Assembly (NCBI RefSeq): GCF_009834515.1
Contig: NZ_CP019426.1
Span: 1,105,501 to 1,169,500, forward strand
Source of the DNA: Pseudomonas sp. R84
Lineage (GTDB): Bacteria > Pseudomonadota > Gammaproteobacteria > Pseudomonadales > Pseudomonadaceae
DNA length: 64,000 nucleotides
Direction of reading: 5' to 3'
Position numbers and translations under genes: made by a program. The notes beneath the pieces are model-generated. The model did not search any database. It had not been told where the DNA came from and was given only the letters and a program-made list of their open reading frames with translations. Positions 28,772 to 38,264 of this stretch are shown here, piece after piece. Each line of letters starts with the position of its first letter. The first letter of the stretch is position 1.

Positions 28772-28902
28772 CATGGATCCAAGGAGTTTGCCTGGCTGAC
28801 CCGCTCAGTCATCAAGCTGGCTGGCAATGCAACTACGCAATGCTCTGCGCCTGACTAGACTGCTGACACGTGCAGAACAATAAGAACGCAGAGGTGCATA
28901 CA

Positions 28903-29685
28903 GTGAGCGTAGCCCCCGTCCAATCGTCCATTAATGTCAAAGATCAGGTCAGTGCTGCGGAATGGCAGACCCGAGTCGATCTCGCCGCTTGTTATCGTCT
29001 GGTTGCACTGCATGGCTGGGACGATCTGATCTTCACGCATATTTCCGCCAAGGTGCCGGGTACCGAAGACTTCCTGATTAACCCGTTCGGTCTGATGTTC
29101 CATGAGATCACCGCATCAAGCCTGGTGAAAGTCGATCAGGCCGGCAACAAACTCATGGACAGCCCTTACGAAATCAACCCCGCCGGCTACACCATCCACA
29201 GCGCTGTGCACGAAGTGCGGCACGACGTGGTTTGCGTGCTGCATACCCACACCGCTTCCGGTGTCGCGGTGTCGGCGCAAAAGCAGGGCGTGTTGCCGAT
29301 CAGCCAGCAGTCGCTGTTTGTGCTGTCCAGCCTGGCTTATCACGCCTATGAAGGTGTGGCGCTGAACCACGAAGAGAAAGCGCGCTTGCAGGCCGACCTC
29401 GGCGAGAACAATTTCCTGATGCTGCACAACCACGGTCTGCTGACCTGTGGCGGCACCATCGCCGACACTTTTCTGATGATGTTCACCTTCCAGCGCGCCT
29501 GCGACATTCAGGTCATGGCGCAAACCGGTGGCGCTGAACTCATCGCCATCGAACCGCAAATCCTGGCAGGCGCCAAAGCGATGATCGCCGGTGTCACCAA
29601 AAGTGCTCAAGGCATGGGTGGCGCGCTGGCCTGGCCAGCGTTGCTGCGCAAACTCGATAAACAAGACCCCGGATATAAACTCTAA
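28903..29685 (+). CDS. Class II aldolase/adducin family protein
   Basis: About 260 residues. The start is taken at the GTG at 28903 because CAGAGGTGCATACA stands before it; an upstream GTG at 28870 lacks such a site. Metal-ligand histidines are in LHTHTASGVAVSA and LMLHNHGLLTCGG, and GWDDLIFTHISAKVPG is the usual N-terminal motif. The substrate is unknown; sugar-phosphate aldolase activity is only one option in this family. The stop overlaps the start of the hydrolase gene (TAATG). Confidence 0.88.
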   Translation: MSVAPVQSSINVKDQVSAAEWQTRVDLAACYRLVALHGWDDLIFTHISAKVPGTEDFLINPFGLMFHEITASSLVKVDQAGNKLMDSPYEINPAGYTIHSAVHEVRHDVVCVLHTHTASGVAVSAQKQGVLPISQQSLFVLSSLAYHAYEGVALNHEEKARLQADLGENNFLMLHNHGLLTCGGTIADTFLMMFTFQRACDIQVMAQTGGAELIAIEPQILAGAKAMIAGVTKSAQGMGGALAWPALLRKLDKQDPGYKL

Positions 29686-30587
29686 TGCCTCTTGCCGAGA
29701 TTCCTCTGTGTGTCTGGCGTAAACGCAGCCAGACGTTTGTCTTTCGTGGCCAGCCGATTCGCTACTGGACGGCGGGGCAGGGTGAGCCGCTGTTGCTGAT
29801 CCACGGCTTCCCGACCGCCAGTTGGGACTGGCATTACCTGTGGCAGCCACTGGCCGCGCGTTATCGGGTGATCGCCTGTGACATGCTCGGGTTTGGCGAT
29901 TCGGCCAAGCCGATCAATCACACCTACAGCCTGCTGGAGCAGGCTGACCTGCAACAGGCCTTGCTCGCGCATTTGCAGGTCGAACAACCGGTGCATGTGC
30001 TGGCGCACGATTACGGTGACAGCGTTGCGCAAGAATTGCTGGCCCGGCATTACGAGGATCGCCTCGAAATCGCCAGTTGCGTGTTCCTCAACGGTGGCCT
30101 GTTTCCGGAAACCCATCGTCCGGTGCTGATGCAAAAACTGCTGCTGAGTCCACTGGGCTGGATGATCGGTCGCGCGTTTACCCGCGATGCCCTGGTGAAA
30201 AGTTTTCGGCAGATCTTTGGGCCAAACACCCGGCCGACAGAGAGCGAACTGGATGATTTCTGGAGCCTGGTCGATACCAATCGTGGGCCACGGATCATGC
30301 ACAAACTGATCAGCTACATTCCGGAGCGTCGGGTGCAGCGTGATCGTTGGGTTGCGGCGATGCAGCACGGTGAGATCCCGTTGCGGGTGATTGATGGCGA
30401 AGTCGACCCGATCTCTGGTGCACACATGGTGCAGCGTTATTGCGAGTTGATTCCTGATGCCGACGCTGTGCTGCTGCCGGGCATTGGTCACTATCCACAG
30501 ACCGAAGCGCCGGTGCAGGTGCTCAAGCACTATTTGGAGTTTCGCGAACGTCAGGTGTTGCCGCCGCGCAAAGTTGCCTGCTCCTGA
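29685..30587 (+). CDS. Alpha/beta hydrolase with Asp nucleophile (epoxide hydrolase/dehalogenase-like)
   Basis: A 300-residue alpha/beta hydrolase. The oxyanion motif is IHGFPTASWDW (40-50). The nucleophile elbow is AHDYGDS with Asp109 in place of Ser, the form found in epoxide hydrolases and haloalkane dehalogenases. Acid residue in VIDGEVDP and catalytic His in PGIGHYPQTE. A cap domain lies between. The substrate is unknown. Translationally coupled to the aldolase-like gene; its stop is the first triplet of a REP pair. Confidence 0.87.
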   Translation: MPLAEIPLCVWRKRSQTFVFRGQPIRYWTAGQGEPLLLIHGFPTASWDWHYLWQPLAARYRVIACDMLGFGDSAKPINHTYSLLEQADLQQALLAHLQVEQPVHVLAHDYGDSVAQELLARHYEDRLEIASCVFLNGGLFPETHRPVLMQKLLLSPLGWMIGRAFTRDALVKSFRQIFGPNTRPTESELDDFWSLVDTNRGPRIMHKLISYIPERRVQRDRWVAAMQHGEIPLRVIDGEVDPISGAHMVQRYCELIPDADAVLLPGIGHYPQTEAPVQVLKHYLEFRERQVLPPRKVACS

Positions 30588-30665
30588 AGATCAAAAGATC
30601 GCAGCCTGCGGCAGCTCCTACACCGATCCCCTGGAGCTGCCGCAGGCTGCGATCTTTTGATCTTC
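30587..30665. repeat. REP inverted pair, type I
   Basis: GATCAAAAGATCGCAGCCTG and its complement form a nearly perfect long hairpin that begins on the hydrolase stop codon, so it probably ends that transcript. Confidence 0.9.
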
Positions 30666-30774
30666 ACTATCCCCCAACCTTATTGCACACCATTCAGCCT
30701 CCGCCGTATTCATTGTGACCAAAAGCTGTGTGCCTGACACTCTGGCTCAATACTGGCCTGCTGGAGTTGCTGCG

Positions 30775-31686
30775 ATGAATGAGTCTGTGCGTTTCGAAGA
30801 TAAAGTCGTCATCGTCACCGGAGCCGGTGGTGGCCTCGGACGCGCCCACGCATTGTTGTTTGCCAGACAGGGCGCCAAGGTGCTGGTCAATGATCTCGGC
30901 GGCTCGACCCAGGGTGAAGGCGCTAATGCATCCGCGGCTGATCGCGTGGTTGCGGAAATCCGCGAAGCCGGCGGTATCGCCGAAGCCAACCATGACTCGG
31001 TCACCGACGGCGACAAACTGGTGCAAAACGCCCTTGATGTCTTCGGCCGCGTCGACGTCGTCGTCAACAACGCCGGCATCCTGCGCGACAAGACCTTCCA
31101 CAAAATGGACGACGCCGACTGGGATCTGGTTTACCGCGTCCATGTCGAAGGCGCCTACAAAGTCACCCGCGCCGCGTGGCCGCACCTGCGCGAGCAAAAC
31201 TATGGCCGGGTGATCTTCACCGCCTCCACCTCGGGCATCTACGGCAACTTCGGCCAGTCCAACTACGGCATGGCCAAACTGGGCCTCTACGGCCTGACCC
31301 GCACACTGGCCATCGAGGGCCGCAAGAACAACATCCTTGTCAACGCCATTGCGCCAACCGGCGGCACGCGCATGACCGAAGGCCTGATCCCGCCGCAAGT
31401 GTTCGAGCAACTCAAACCGGAACTGGTCAGCCCGTTGGTGGTGTATCTGGCCAGTGAGCAATGCCAGGAAACCGCCGGACTGTTCGAAGTCGGTGGCGGC
31501 TGGATGGGCAAGGTGCGTTGGGAGCGCAGCCTCGGTGCCGGGTTTGATCCGCGCGTTGGTTTCTCGCCGGAAGATGTCGCGGCGCACTGGCAGCAGATTT
31601 GTGATTTCGAAGGGGCGGCGCATCCGAAGGATAATATTGAGGCGCTGAAGGAAATGATGGCGAATTTGCAGAAGTATTCACTCTGA
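30775..31686 (+). CDS. SDR family oxidoreductase, (3R)-hydroxyacyl-CoA dehydrogenase-like
   Basis: A 303-residue short-chain dehydrogenase. NAD site TGAGGGLGRAHAL, NNAG in VVNNAGILRDKTF, catalytic Ser-Tyr-Lys in TASTSGIYGNFGQSNYGMAK. The NDLGGSTQGEG insertion and the length match the dehydrogenase part of peroxisomal multifunctional enzyme type 2 (17-beta-HSD4), which suggests a 3-hydroxyacyl-CoA substrate. The ATG at 30775 has CTGGAGTTGCTGCG before it. Confidence 0.9.
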   Translation: MNESVRFEDKVVIVTGAGGGLGRAHALLFARQGAKVLVNDLGGSTQGEGANASAADRVVAEIREAGGIAEANHDSVTDGDKLVQNALDVFGRVDVVVNNAGILRDKTFHKMDDADWDLVYRVHVEGAYKVTRAAWPHLREQNYGRVIFTASTSGIYGNFGQSNYGMAKLGLYGLTRTLAIEGRKNNILVNAIAPTGGTRMTEGLIPPQVFEQLKPELVSPLVVYLASEQCQETAGLFEVGGGWMGKVRWERSLGAGFDPRVGFSPEDVAAHWQQICDFEGAAHPKDNIEALKEMMANLQKYSL

Positions 31687-31767
31687 TCCCTACGCATCAC
31701 TCGACAGGATTCATCTGGGTCCTGTCATCCCTCTGAAAACCTCTTCTGTACAAAATTCATTGCCCAT

Positions 31768-31795
31768 AAAAAAGGCCGCTGCAAACGCAGCGGCC
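31768..31795 (-). terminator. Leftward Rho-independent terminator
   Basis: GGCCGCTGC / GCAGCGGCC, a perfect 9-bp stem with a 4-nt loop, followed on the minus strand by seven T. The only candidate gene reading into it is the small frame at 31833-32135. Confidence 0.85.
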
Positions 31796-31832
31796 AAGGT
31801 AAGACGTTGGATCAAGGAGCTACAAATCAACG

Positions 31833-32135
31833 TCAGTGAACACCGGGGCGATAAACCGAAGTCTTCGATTTATCTGAAATCTGTCGGCAATGGCATGAGT
31901 CGCTCAAAGGCCAGTGCTTCGTACTTTGCGGCGAGTCCCGTGAAAGCGCGTTCAGAATAAGGTCTTGATCGCGTGGGAAAAATACCGATTCCGGACATGC
32001 ACTGTTGCGGGGCATGCAACAGTCTCGTGATCCGATATGCACCATGCGCTGCACTGATGATCCTCCATCCAGCCGATCCATGAGCGGCGCAAAGTCCCGT
32101 CGTGCAAGGCCATTCATCCTTTCGAGCGACAACAC
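31833..32135 (-). CDS. Candidate small protein of unknown function
   Basis: A 100-codon frame starting with GTG at 32135, preceded by the near-ideal Shine-Dalgarno AAGGAGGTATTC and ending 38 bases before a leftward terminator. The product (VLSLERMNGLARRDFAPLMD...) has five Cys, many Ser and Arg, and no membrane segment or motif I recognise. Codon use is less GC3-biased than in neighbours, so it may be a remnant or a non-coding RNA. It runs antisense to the DUF1302 leader region. Confidence 0.35.
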   Translation of the reverse strand: MLSLERMNGLARRDFAPLMDRLDGGSSVQRMVHIGSRDCCMPRNSACPESVFFPRDQDLILNALSRDSPQSTKHWPLSDSCHCRQISDKSKTSVYRPGVH

Positions 32136-32214
32136 GAATACCTCCTTGGTGCGCTTATCGACGCGGTTGCCCGGCAGTAGGGTGGGGCCTTCTGTCACTC
32201 ACCGGGGAAGACGC

Positions 32215-34008
32215 ATGACAACAAAAACAATGCGCGCCATCTTCACACCGCAGGCGCTGGCAGCCGCGGTGGCTCTGGGTTGCTGCGCCCAGGCGCAAGC
32301 GGTTGCGTTCAACATTGGCGAGATCGAGGGCACGTTCGATTCGTCGCTGTCGATTGGTGCGAGTTGGGGTATGCGCGATGCCGACAAGTCGCTGGTCGGC
32401 ACGGTCAATGGTGGTTCCGGGCAATCCTCGACCGGTGATGACGGGCGTTTGAATTTCAAGAAGGGCGAGACCTTCTCGAAAATCTTCAAAGGTATTCACG
32501 ACCTCGAACTCAAGTACGGCGACACCGGTGTCTTCGTGCGTGGCAAGTACTGGTATGACTTCGAGCTGAAGGACGAGGACCGCGAGTTCAAGCCGATCAG
32601 CGACAGCGGCCGCAAGGAAGGCGCGAAATCTTCCGGCGCACAAATCCTTGATGCGTTCATCTATCACAACTACTCCATCGCCGATCTGCCGGGCACCGTG
32701 CGCGCCGGTAAACAGGTGGTGAGCTGGGGCGAAAGTACCTTCATCGGCAACTCGATCAACAGCATCAACCCGATCGACGTTTCAGCGTTTCGTCGCCCCG
32801 GTGCGGAGATCAAGGAAGGTCTGATTCCGGTCAACATGTTGTTCGGCTCGCAAGGCCTGACTGATCAACTGACCGTCGAAGGTTTCTATCAACTGGAATG
32901 GGACCAGACCGTTCTCGACAACTGCGGCACCTTCTTCGGCGTCGATGTGGCGGCGGACGGTTGCAACAACGGCTACACCGTTGGCAACCCGGCGATCGCG
33001 CCGCTGGTGCCGTTGACCACCGCGTTCGGGCAAGGCATTCAGGTGACTCGCGAAGGCGTGGTGATCCCTCGTGGTGGTGACCGTGACGCGCGGGATTCCG
33101 GGCAGTGGGGGACGGCGTTGCGCTGGCTCGGCGACGACACCGAGTACGGTCTCTACTTCATGAACTACCACAGCCGTACGCCTACGGTTGGCACGACCAC
33201 GGCCGGTCTTTCGACATTGGCAGCATTGCCGGGCATGGTCGGCATCGCCAATGGTCTGGCCCCCGGCAGCGGCTCCGGTTTGGCCCAGAGTGTGATGCTC
33301 GGACGCGGCCAGTACTACCTCGAATACCCGGAAGACATCCGTCTGTACGGCGCGAGTTTCTCCACAACGCTACCCACCGGCACTGCGTGGACTGGCGAGA
33401 TCAGCTACCGGCCCAACGCTCCGGTGCAGGTCAGCACCAACGACCTGACACTGGCGCTGCTCAACCCGATTGCCGGTGGCACGGCGTCGCCACTTTCGAC
33501 GTCACCGGGAGCGGACAACAAAGGCTATCGGCGCAAAGAAGTCACGCAAATCCAGAGCACACTCACGCACTTTTTCGATCAGGTCTGGGGCGCTCAACGT
33601 TTGACCCTGGTCGGTGAAGCCGCCGTGGTTAGGGTCGGCGGCCTGGAGTCGCGCGACAAGCTGCGTTATGGCCGCGACTCGGTATATGGCCAATACGGTT
33701 TCGGCGGCGACACCGACGGTTTCGTCACCTCGACCTCGTGGGGCTACCGCGCTCGGGCGATCCTCGATTACGCCAACGTGATCGGCGGGATCAACCTCAA
33801 ACCCAACCTGTCGTGGTCGCATGACGTCGCCGGTTATGGCCCCAACGGGCTATTCAACGAAGGCGCGAAAGCGATCAGCGTCGGCGTCGATGCCGACTAC
33901 CGCAACACCTACACCGCGAGCCTCAGTTACACCGACTTTTTCGGTGGTGACTACAACGTCCTCGAAGACCGTGACTTCGTCGCACTGAGCTTCGGCGTGA
34001 ACTTCTGA
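32215..34008 (+). CDS. DUF1302 outer-membrane-like protein
   Basis: 597 residues with a signal peptide (cleavage after AQA near residue 31) and a body rich in alternating beta strands that ends FVALSFGVNF, a C-terminal Phe as in outer-membrane barrels. The DUF1302 signature regions FNIGEIEGTFDSSLSIGASW and AGKQVVSWGESTFIGNSINSINPIDVSAFRRPG are clear (landmark VVSWGESTF). DUF1302 and DUF1329 genes are commonly paired, often near lipid, sterol or long-chain-compound catabolism, but the substrate is unproven. GGGGAAGACGC precedes the ATG. The DUF1329 gene follows after 23 bases. Confidence 0.88.
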   Translation: MTTKTMRAIFTPQALAAAVALGCCAQAQAVAFNIGEIEGTFDSSLSIGASWGMRDADKSLVGTVNGGSGQSSTGDDGRLNFKKGETFSKIFKGIHDLELKYGDTGVFVRGKYWYDFELKDEDREFKPISDSGRKEGAKSSGAQILDAFIYHNYSIADLPGTVRAGKQVVSWGESTFIGNSINSINPIDVSAFRRPGAEIKEGLIPVNMLFGSQGLTDQLTVEGFYQLEWDQTVLDNCGTFFGVDVAADGCNNGYTVGNPAIAPLVPLTTAFGQGIQVTREGVVIPRGGDRDARDSGQWGTALRWLGDDTEYGLYFMNYHSRTPTVGTTTAGLSTLAALPGMVGIANGLAPGSGSGLAQSVMLGRGQYYLEYPEDIRLYGASFSTTLPTGTAWTGEISYRPNAPVQVSTNDLTLALLNPIAGGTASPLSTSPGADNKGYRRKEVTQIQSTLTHFFDQVWGAQRLTLVGEAAVVRVGGLESRDKLRYGRDSVYGQYGFGGDTDGFVTSTSWGYRARAILDYANVIGGINLKPNLSWSHDVAGYGPNGLFNEGAKAISVGVDADYRNTYTASLSYTDFFGGDYNVLEDRDFVALSFGVNF

Positions 34009-34031
34009 TCTGCCCGAGAAGGATGACTGCA

Positions 34032-35399
34032 ATGCGCAAAATGATTCTGCAATGTGGTGTGCTGGCCCTGAGTCTGCTGGCGGCCAATGTGATGGCGGCG
34101 GTGTCGCCGGACGAAGCCAATAAACTCGGTACCAGCCTGACCCCGCTCGGCGCCGAGAAAGCCGGTAACGCCGATGGCTCTATTCCGGCATGGACCGGCG
34201 GCATCCCGAAAAATGCTGCTGCGGTGGACAGCAAAGGCTTTCTTGCTGACCCGTTCGCCAATGAAAAGCCGTTGTTCACCATCACCGCGGCCAACGTCGA
34301 CAAGTACAAGGACAAGCTCTCCGACGGCCAGGTGGCGATGTTCAAACGCTACCCGGAGACTTACAAGATCCCGGTCTATCCGACCCACCGAACCGTCGCC
34401 GCACCGGCGGAAATCTACGAATCGGCCAAGCGCAGTGCGCTCAACGTGACCACCATCAACGATGGTAACGGCCTGGCCAATTTCACCGGCAATCGCTATT
34501 ACGCCTTTCCGATACCGAAGAACGGCGTCGAGGTGTTGTGGAACCACATCACCCGTTACCACGGCGGCAACGTCAAACGCATCATTACTCAGGTGACCCC
34601 GCAGACCAACGGCAGCTACACGCCGATCCGCTTCGAAGAAGAGATCGCCGTGCCGCAACTGATCAAGGATATCGACCCGGAAAAGGCCGCCAACGTGCTG
34701 ACCTTCTTCAAGCAGTCGGTGACTGCGCCAGCGCGTCTGGCCGGTAACGTGTTGCTGGTTCACGAGACCCTTGATCAGGTGAAGGAACCGCGCCTGGCGT
34801 GGATCTACAACGCCGGTCAGCGTCGTGTGCGTCGTGCACCGCAAGTAGCCTATGACGGCCCGGGCACCGCCGCCGATGGCCTGCGTACCTCGGACAACTT
34901 CGACATGTTCTCCGGTGCACCGGATCGCTACGACTGGAAACTGGTCGGCAAGAAGGAAATGTACATCCCGTACAACAGCTACAAACTCGATTCGCCGAAG
35001 CTCAAGTACGACGACATCGTCAAGGCCGGGCACATCAATCAGGACCTGACGCGCTATGAGTTGCACCGGGTCTGGGAAGTGATCGGCACCGTCAAACCGA
35101 ATGAGCGGCATATCTACGCCAAACGCCACATGTATATCGACGAGGACAGTTGGCAGGTTGCACTGGCCGACCACTATGACGGTCGCGGTCAACTCTGGCG
35201 CGTAGCCGAAGGCCACTCTGAATATCACTACGAGCATCAGGCACAGGCATACACACTCGAAGCGCTCTACGACATCATTGCCGGCCGCTACATTGCCTTG
35301 GGGATGAAGAACGAGGAGAAGCACAGTTACGAATTCGGCTTTGAAGCCAAGGCTGCCGACTACACGCCAGCGGCCTTGCGTGCAGAGGGTGTGCGGTAA
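34032..35399 (+). CDS. DUF1329 periplasmic protein
   Basis: About 455 residues with a signal peptide (MRKMILQCGVLALSLLAANVMA; landmark ALSLLAANVMA). The DUF1329 body shows PEEANKLG-like SPDEANKLGTSLTPLGAEKAG, IPAWTGGIPK and the C-terminal half WEVIGTVKPNERHIYAKRHMYIDEDSW (landmark RHIYAKRHMYID). It has an LolA/LppX-like fold in known relatives and is expected in the periplasm, handing a hydrophobic substrate to or from the DUF1302 protein. Start chosen at 34032 since GAAGGA lies 8 bases ahead. Confidence 0.88.
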   Translation: MRKMILQCGVLALSLLAANVMAAVSPDEANKLGTSLTPLGAEKAGNADGSIPAWTGGIPKNAAAVDSKGFLADPFANEKPLFTITAANVDKYKDKLSDGQVAMFKRYPETYKIPVYPTHRTVAAPAEIYESAKRSALNVTTINDGNGLANFTGNRYYAFPIPKNGVEVLWNHITRYHGGNVKRIITQVTPQTNGSYTPIRFEEEIAVPQLIKDIDPEKAANVLTFFKQSVTAPARLAGNVLLVHETLDQVKEPRLAWIYNAGQRRVRRAPQVAYDGPGTAADGLRTSDNFDMFSGAPDRYDWKLVGKKEMYIPYNSYKLDSPKLKYDDIVKAGHINQDLTRYELHRVWEVIGTVKPNERHIYAKRHMYIDEDSWQVALADHYDGRGQLWRVAEGHSEYHYEHQAQAYTLEALYDIIAGRYIALGMKNEEKHSYEFGFEAKAADYTPAALRAEGVR

Positions 35400-35421
35400 C
35401 GGTTCTGATACATCAGTGGAC

Positions 35422-35449
35422 AAAAGGCGACCGCTCGGTCGCCTTTTTT
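35422..35449 (+). terminator. Rho-independent terminator of the DUF1302-DUF1329 operon
   Basis: AAAAGGCGACC-GCTC-GGTCGCC followed by TTTTTT. Confidence 0.93.
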
Positions 35450-35537
35450 ATGGGCGCCAATCAGCGCGCTGAATACTCGTCAACAAGTACAGAGGAGAGG
35501 ACTAGGGTGACTGCACAACGATAAAAAGGCTCACCCG

Positions 35538-38096
35538 ATGACCGCCATGACTGCCTGTCTGGATCGCCCCGGATTTCTGCCCAGACTTTCTTCTCATCAT
35601 CAACTTCGCCCTCGATTGAGTGAGCCTCTGCTGACATCGGCCGCACGAATCAGGCTGATCTGCGCGCCGGCGGGCAGTGGCAAAAGCGCTTTGCTCTCTG
35701 AGTGCCTGTCACAGGCACCGGCGCGTTGTCCGGTGCACTGGCTGCCATTGATGGGCATGTCCTTGAGTGCTGACGAATTCTGTCAGCGGCTGAGCCTGGC
35801 GCTGGGGCTGGCCGAGATGGCTGAAGCGCAGTTGGCGGTAGCTCTGGCACGCTGGTCGACGCCCACCTGGTTGTTTCTCGACGATTACTGTCGGTTGCCC
35901 GCCCCGGCAGTTGATGCGCTTCTTGACCGCCTGCTGGCGCTCAGCAGCCCGGCATTGACCTGGTGGATCGGCACGCGACGACGGCCGCAATGCAATTGGC
36001 CTCGGTTGCTACTGGACGACGAGTTGTATGAGTGCGAAAGCACGACGCTGGCGCTGACACAAGACGAAATCGCCTTGGCCTTGAAACACTTGTCAGCTGA
36101 GCAGGCCGCCAGTGTGGCCGCACGGATCGTTCATCGAACCGGTGGCTGGTGCGCCGGCGTGCGCATGGCGCTGCTGCAAAAATGCGACTGGGCGCAAAGT
36201 ACCCAACCGCAGCAACGGGTGGAAACGTTGCTTGATTACCTGCAACACGAATTGTTCAGCAGTCTGACGCCGGAGTTGGCGGAAGTCTGGCGGGTGCTGG
36301 CGAATCTGCCGCGCTTCAACGCTGAGTTGTGTGAGTACTTGTTCGGTGCCGGAGAGGGCGCGGACTACCTGCGAACCCTGCAAACGCTGGGTTGCTTCAT
36401 CGAACCATGGAATGACTCGTCCCAGTGGTTGCAGATATTTGCACCGTTGGCTCAAGTAATGCGTGATGAGCGCTGGCCTGCGGCCCGTTCATGGCATCGT
36501 CGAGCATGCCAATGGTTCGCCGGTGCCGGGGACTGGCGCTCGGCTTTCGAGCAGGCGTTGTTTGCCGAGGAATTCGAAACGGCAATCAGTCTGTTGCAGC
36601 ACTTCAACTTTGAGCATCTGTTTGAAGAGCAAACGGTGGTGCTGTTGTTGCGCTTGCATGAATCTCAGGGCGAAGGATTGACCTTGGGATCACCGCAGTT
36701 GGTCGGGCTGATTACCGCAGCTCTGCTGTTTGCCGGGCGGTTTGAACAGGCGACGCAGTGCATCTCGCATCTGGCGAGGTTCATGCCGCAACCTTCGGCG
36801 GCACTGGAACGACAACTGATTGCACGCTGGCAAGCGCAACAAGGTTGGCTGATGCATTTGCAGGGATGTATGACGCCTGCGCACGAACTCTTTCAACAAG
36901 CTCTGGAAGCGCTCGATGGCGATGCCTGGGCCGCAAGGCTGCTGTGCCTGTCAGGGCTGACTCAACAGGCCTTGTTATGCGATGAACTCGAACAAGCGCA
37001 TGCCATCAGCCGTGAAGCATTGCGTCTGGCGCGGGCACAAGGCTCCTTGCTGTTTGAAGGCTTGCTCGAACTTGATCACGCGCAGTTGCTTGAGCAGCGT
37101 GGAACTCCCGCCCGCGCTGACAACCTGCTGCTGAGCGTCGAGCAATTGCTTGGCCAGCGCGCCGAGCGGCCATCACCGCTGCTCGGTCGCATCGCCCTGC
37201 GTCGTGGTCGATTGGCATTGGCCATGGGGCTGGAGGAGCAAGCCGCCGTTCTGTTCAAACGTGGCCTGGAGGATTGTCTGCGCAGTCACGATAAACGGGT
37301 GTTGTTCGGCTATCTGGGGCTGGCGCAGATAGCGGCCAACCACTGTGAATACACGCAAGCATTCGAGCGCTTGCACGAGGCCGAGCGGTTGATGCAGCAG
37401 CGCAGGATTCCAGACACGGTTTACCGTGGTGTGTTGTTACAGGTCAGTAGCCAGATCTGGCTGCAGCAGGGGCGGGCGCAATTGGCGCATGAGGCGCTGA
37501 GCCGGGTGCTGCGTCACTATCAACCACCGAACGCATTACAGGCGCCTCCGGCGACAGTTCAATTGATTGCGCGTATCCAATACTTGTTGATATTGGCCAC
37601 GGCATATTTGCAACGGGCCAGTGACCAGCCAAAGCAACTTCAGTTGTTGCTGGATAAAGCACGTAAGTGTGGGGCGCAGACACTTGAAGCGGAGTTGCAT
37701 TTTGCCTTGGCCGAAGTGGCATTGCTGCACAACGATTCGTTACGAGTAGTTGAGCATGTGGATTGCGCATTAAGGATCGTTCGGCGCTCGGGGTCGCAAT
37801 TGCTGATACGGCAGGTCACTCTGCGCTCACCGAAAATATTTGATCCGACCATTGTGTCGGACGAAAAGCAGAAAGTTATAAATGTAACTGAAACCGAAAG
37901 TTCACTGAGTCAGCGCGAGTTGCAAGTGTTGGCCTTGATTGCGACAGGAGATTCCAATCAACAAATCGCAGAAAAGCTTTTCCTTTCATTGCATACCGTA
38001 AAAACACATGTCCGAAGAATTTATATAAAGTTGGGGGTGATGCGTAGAACTCATGCGGTGGCGAAGGCCAGAACATTGGGTTTGATGTTGGGGTGA
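35538..38096 (+). CDS. LuxR-family regulator, MalT-type ATP-binding (LAL)
   Basis: An 852-residue regulator: N-terminal STAND-type ATPase with Walker A APAGSGKSAL (43-52) and a Walker B-like TWLFLDDYCRL, a long helical TPR-like middle, and a C-terminal LuxR DNA-binding domain (LSQRELQVLALIATGDSNQQIAEKL and LSLHTVKTHVRRIYIKLGV as landmarks). It follows the DUF1302/DUF1329 pair, as in other Pseudomonas, and probably activates it. The effector is unknown. AAGGCTCACCCG precedes the ATG. Base composition falls in the last 250 bases. Confidence 0.92.
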   Translation: MTAMTACLDRPGFLPRLSSHHQLRPRLSEPLLTSAARIRLICAPAGSGKSALLSECLSQAPARCPVHWLPLMGMSLSADEFCQRLSLALGLAEMAEAQLAVALARWSTPTWLFLDDYCRLPAPAVDALLDRLLALSSPALTWWIGTRRRPQCNWPRLLLDDELYECESTTLALTQDEIALALKHLSAEQAASVAARIVHRTGGWCAGVRMALLQKCDWAQSTQPQQRVETLLDYLQHELFSSLTPELAEVWRVLANLPRFNAELCEYLFGAGEGADYLRTLQTLGCFIEPWNDSSQWLQIFAPLAQVMRDERWPAARSWHRRACQWFAGAGDWRSAFEQALFAEEFETAISLLQHFNFEHLFEEQTVVLLLRLHESQGEGLTLGSPQLVGLITAALLFAGRFEQATQCISHLARFMPQPSAALERQLIARWQAQQGWLMHLQGCMTPAHELFQQALEALDGDAWAARLLCLSGLTQQALLCDELEQAHAISREALRLARAQGSLLFEGLLELDHAQLLEQRGTPARADNLLLSVEQLLGQRAERPSPLLGRIALRRGRLALAMGLEEQAAVLFKRGLEDCLRSHDKRVLFGYLGLAQIAANHCEYTQAFERLHEAERLMQQRRIPDTVYRGVLLQVSSQIWLQQGRAQLAHEALSRVLRHYQPPNALQAPPATVQLIARIQYLLILATAYLQRASDQPKQLQLLLDKARKCGAQTLEAELHFALAEVALLHNDSLRVVEHVDCALRIVRRSGSQLLIRQVTLRSPKIFDPTIVSDEKQKVINVTETESSLSQRELQVLALIATGDSNQQIAEKLFLSLHTVKTHVRRIYIKLGVMRRTHAVAKARTLGLMLG

Positions 38097-38264
38097 GCTT
38101 GTTAGATATTTGTAGTTGTAACGTCGAAGTTTGTTGTTGTCGTGATTCCACATTGTTGGAAACAGTGTAGTGGGTATCTTTCTGCTCTTGATCTGAATTA
38201 GTTTGATTTGGCGAGGCAAGTTCTATTGATTACTTGCCATCATCAAGCTGATAGAGAATCTATT

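Larger units (their letters stand above)
31687..32214. other. 528-base gap with a leftward terminator and small-gene candidate
   Basis: Between the SDR and DUF1302 genes. It holds a leftward terminator (31768-31795) and, 38 bases further right, the end of a 100-codon leftward frame with a strong ribosome-binding site. No rightward gene is convincing. The right part must carry the DUF1302 promoter; no clear sigma-70 or sigma-54 element was recognised. Confidence 0.6.

Noticed and set aside
31760..31960. A rightward 66-codon frame after the SDR gene
   Set aside because: It has no ribosome-binding site and runs straight through the leftward terminator hairpin.
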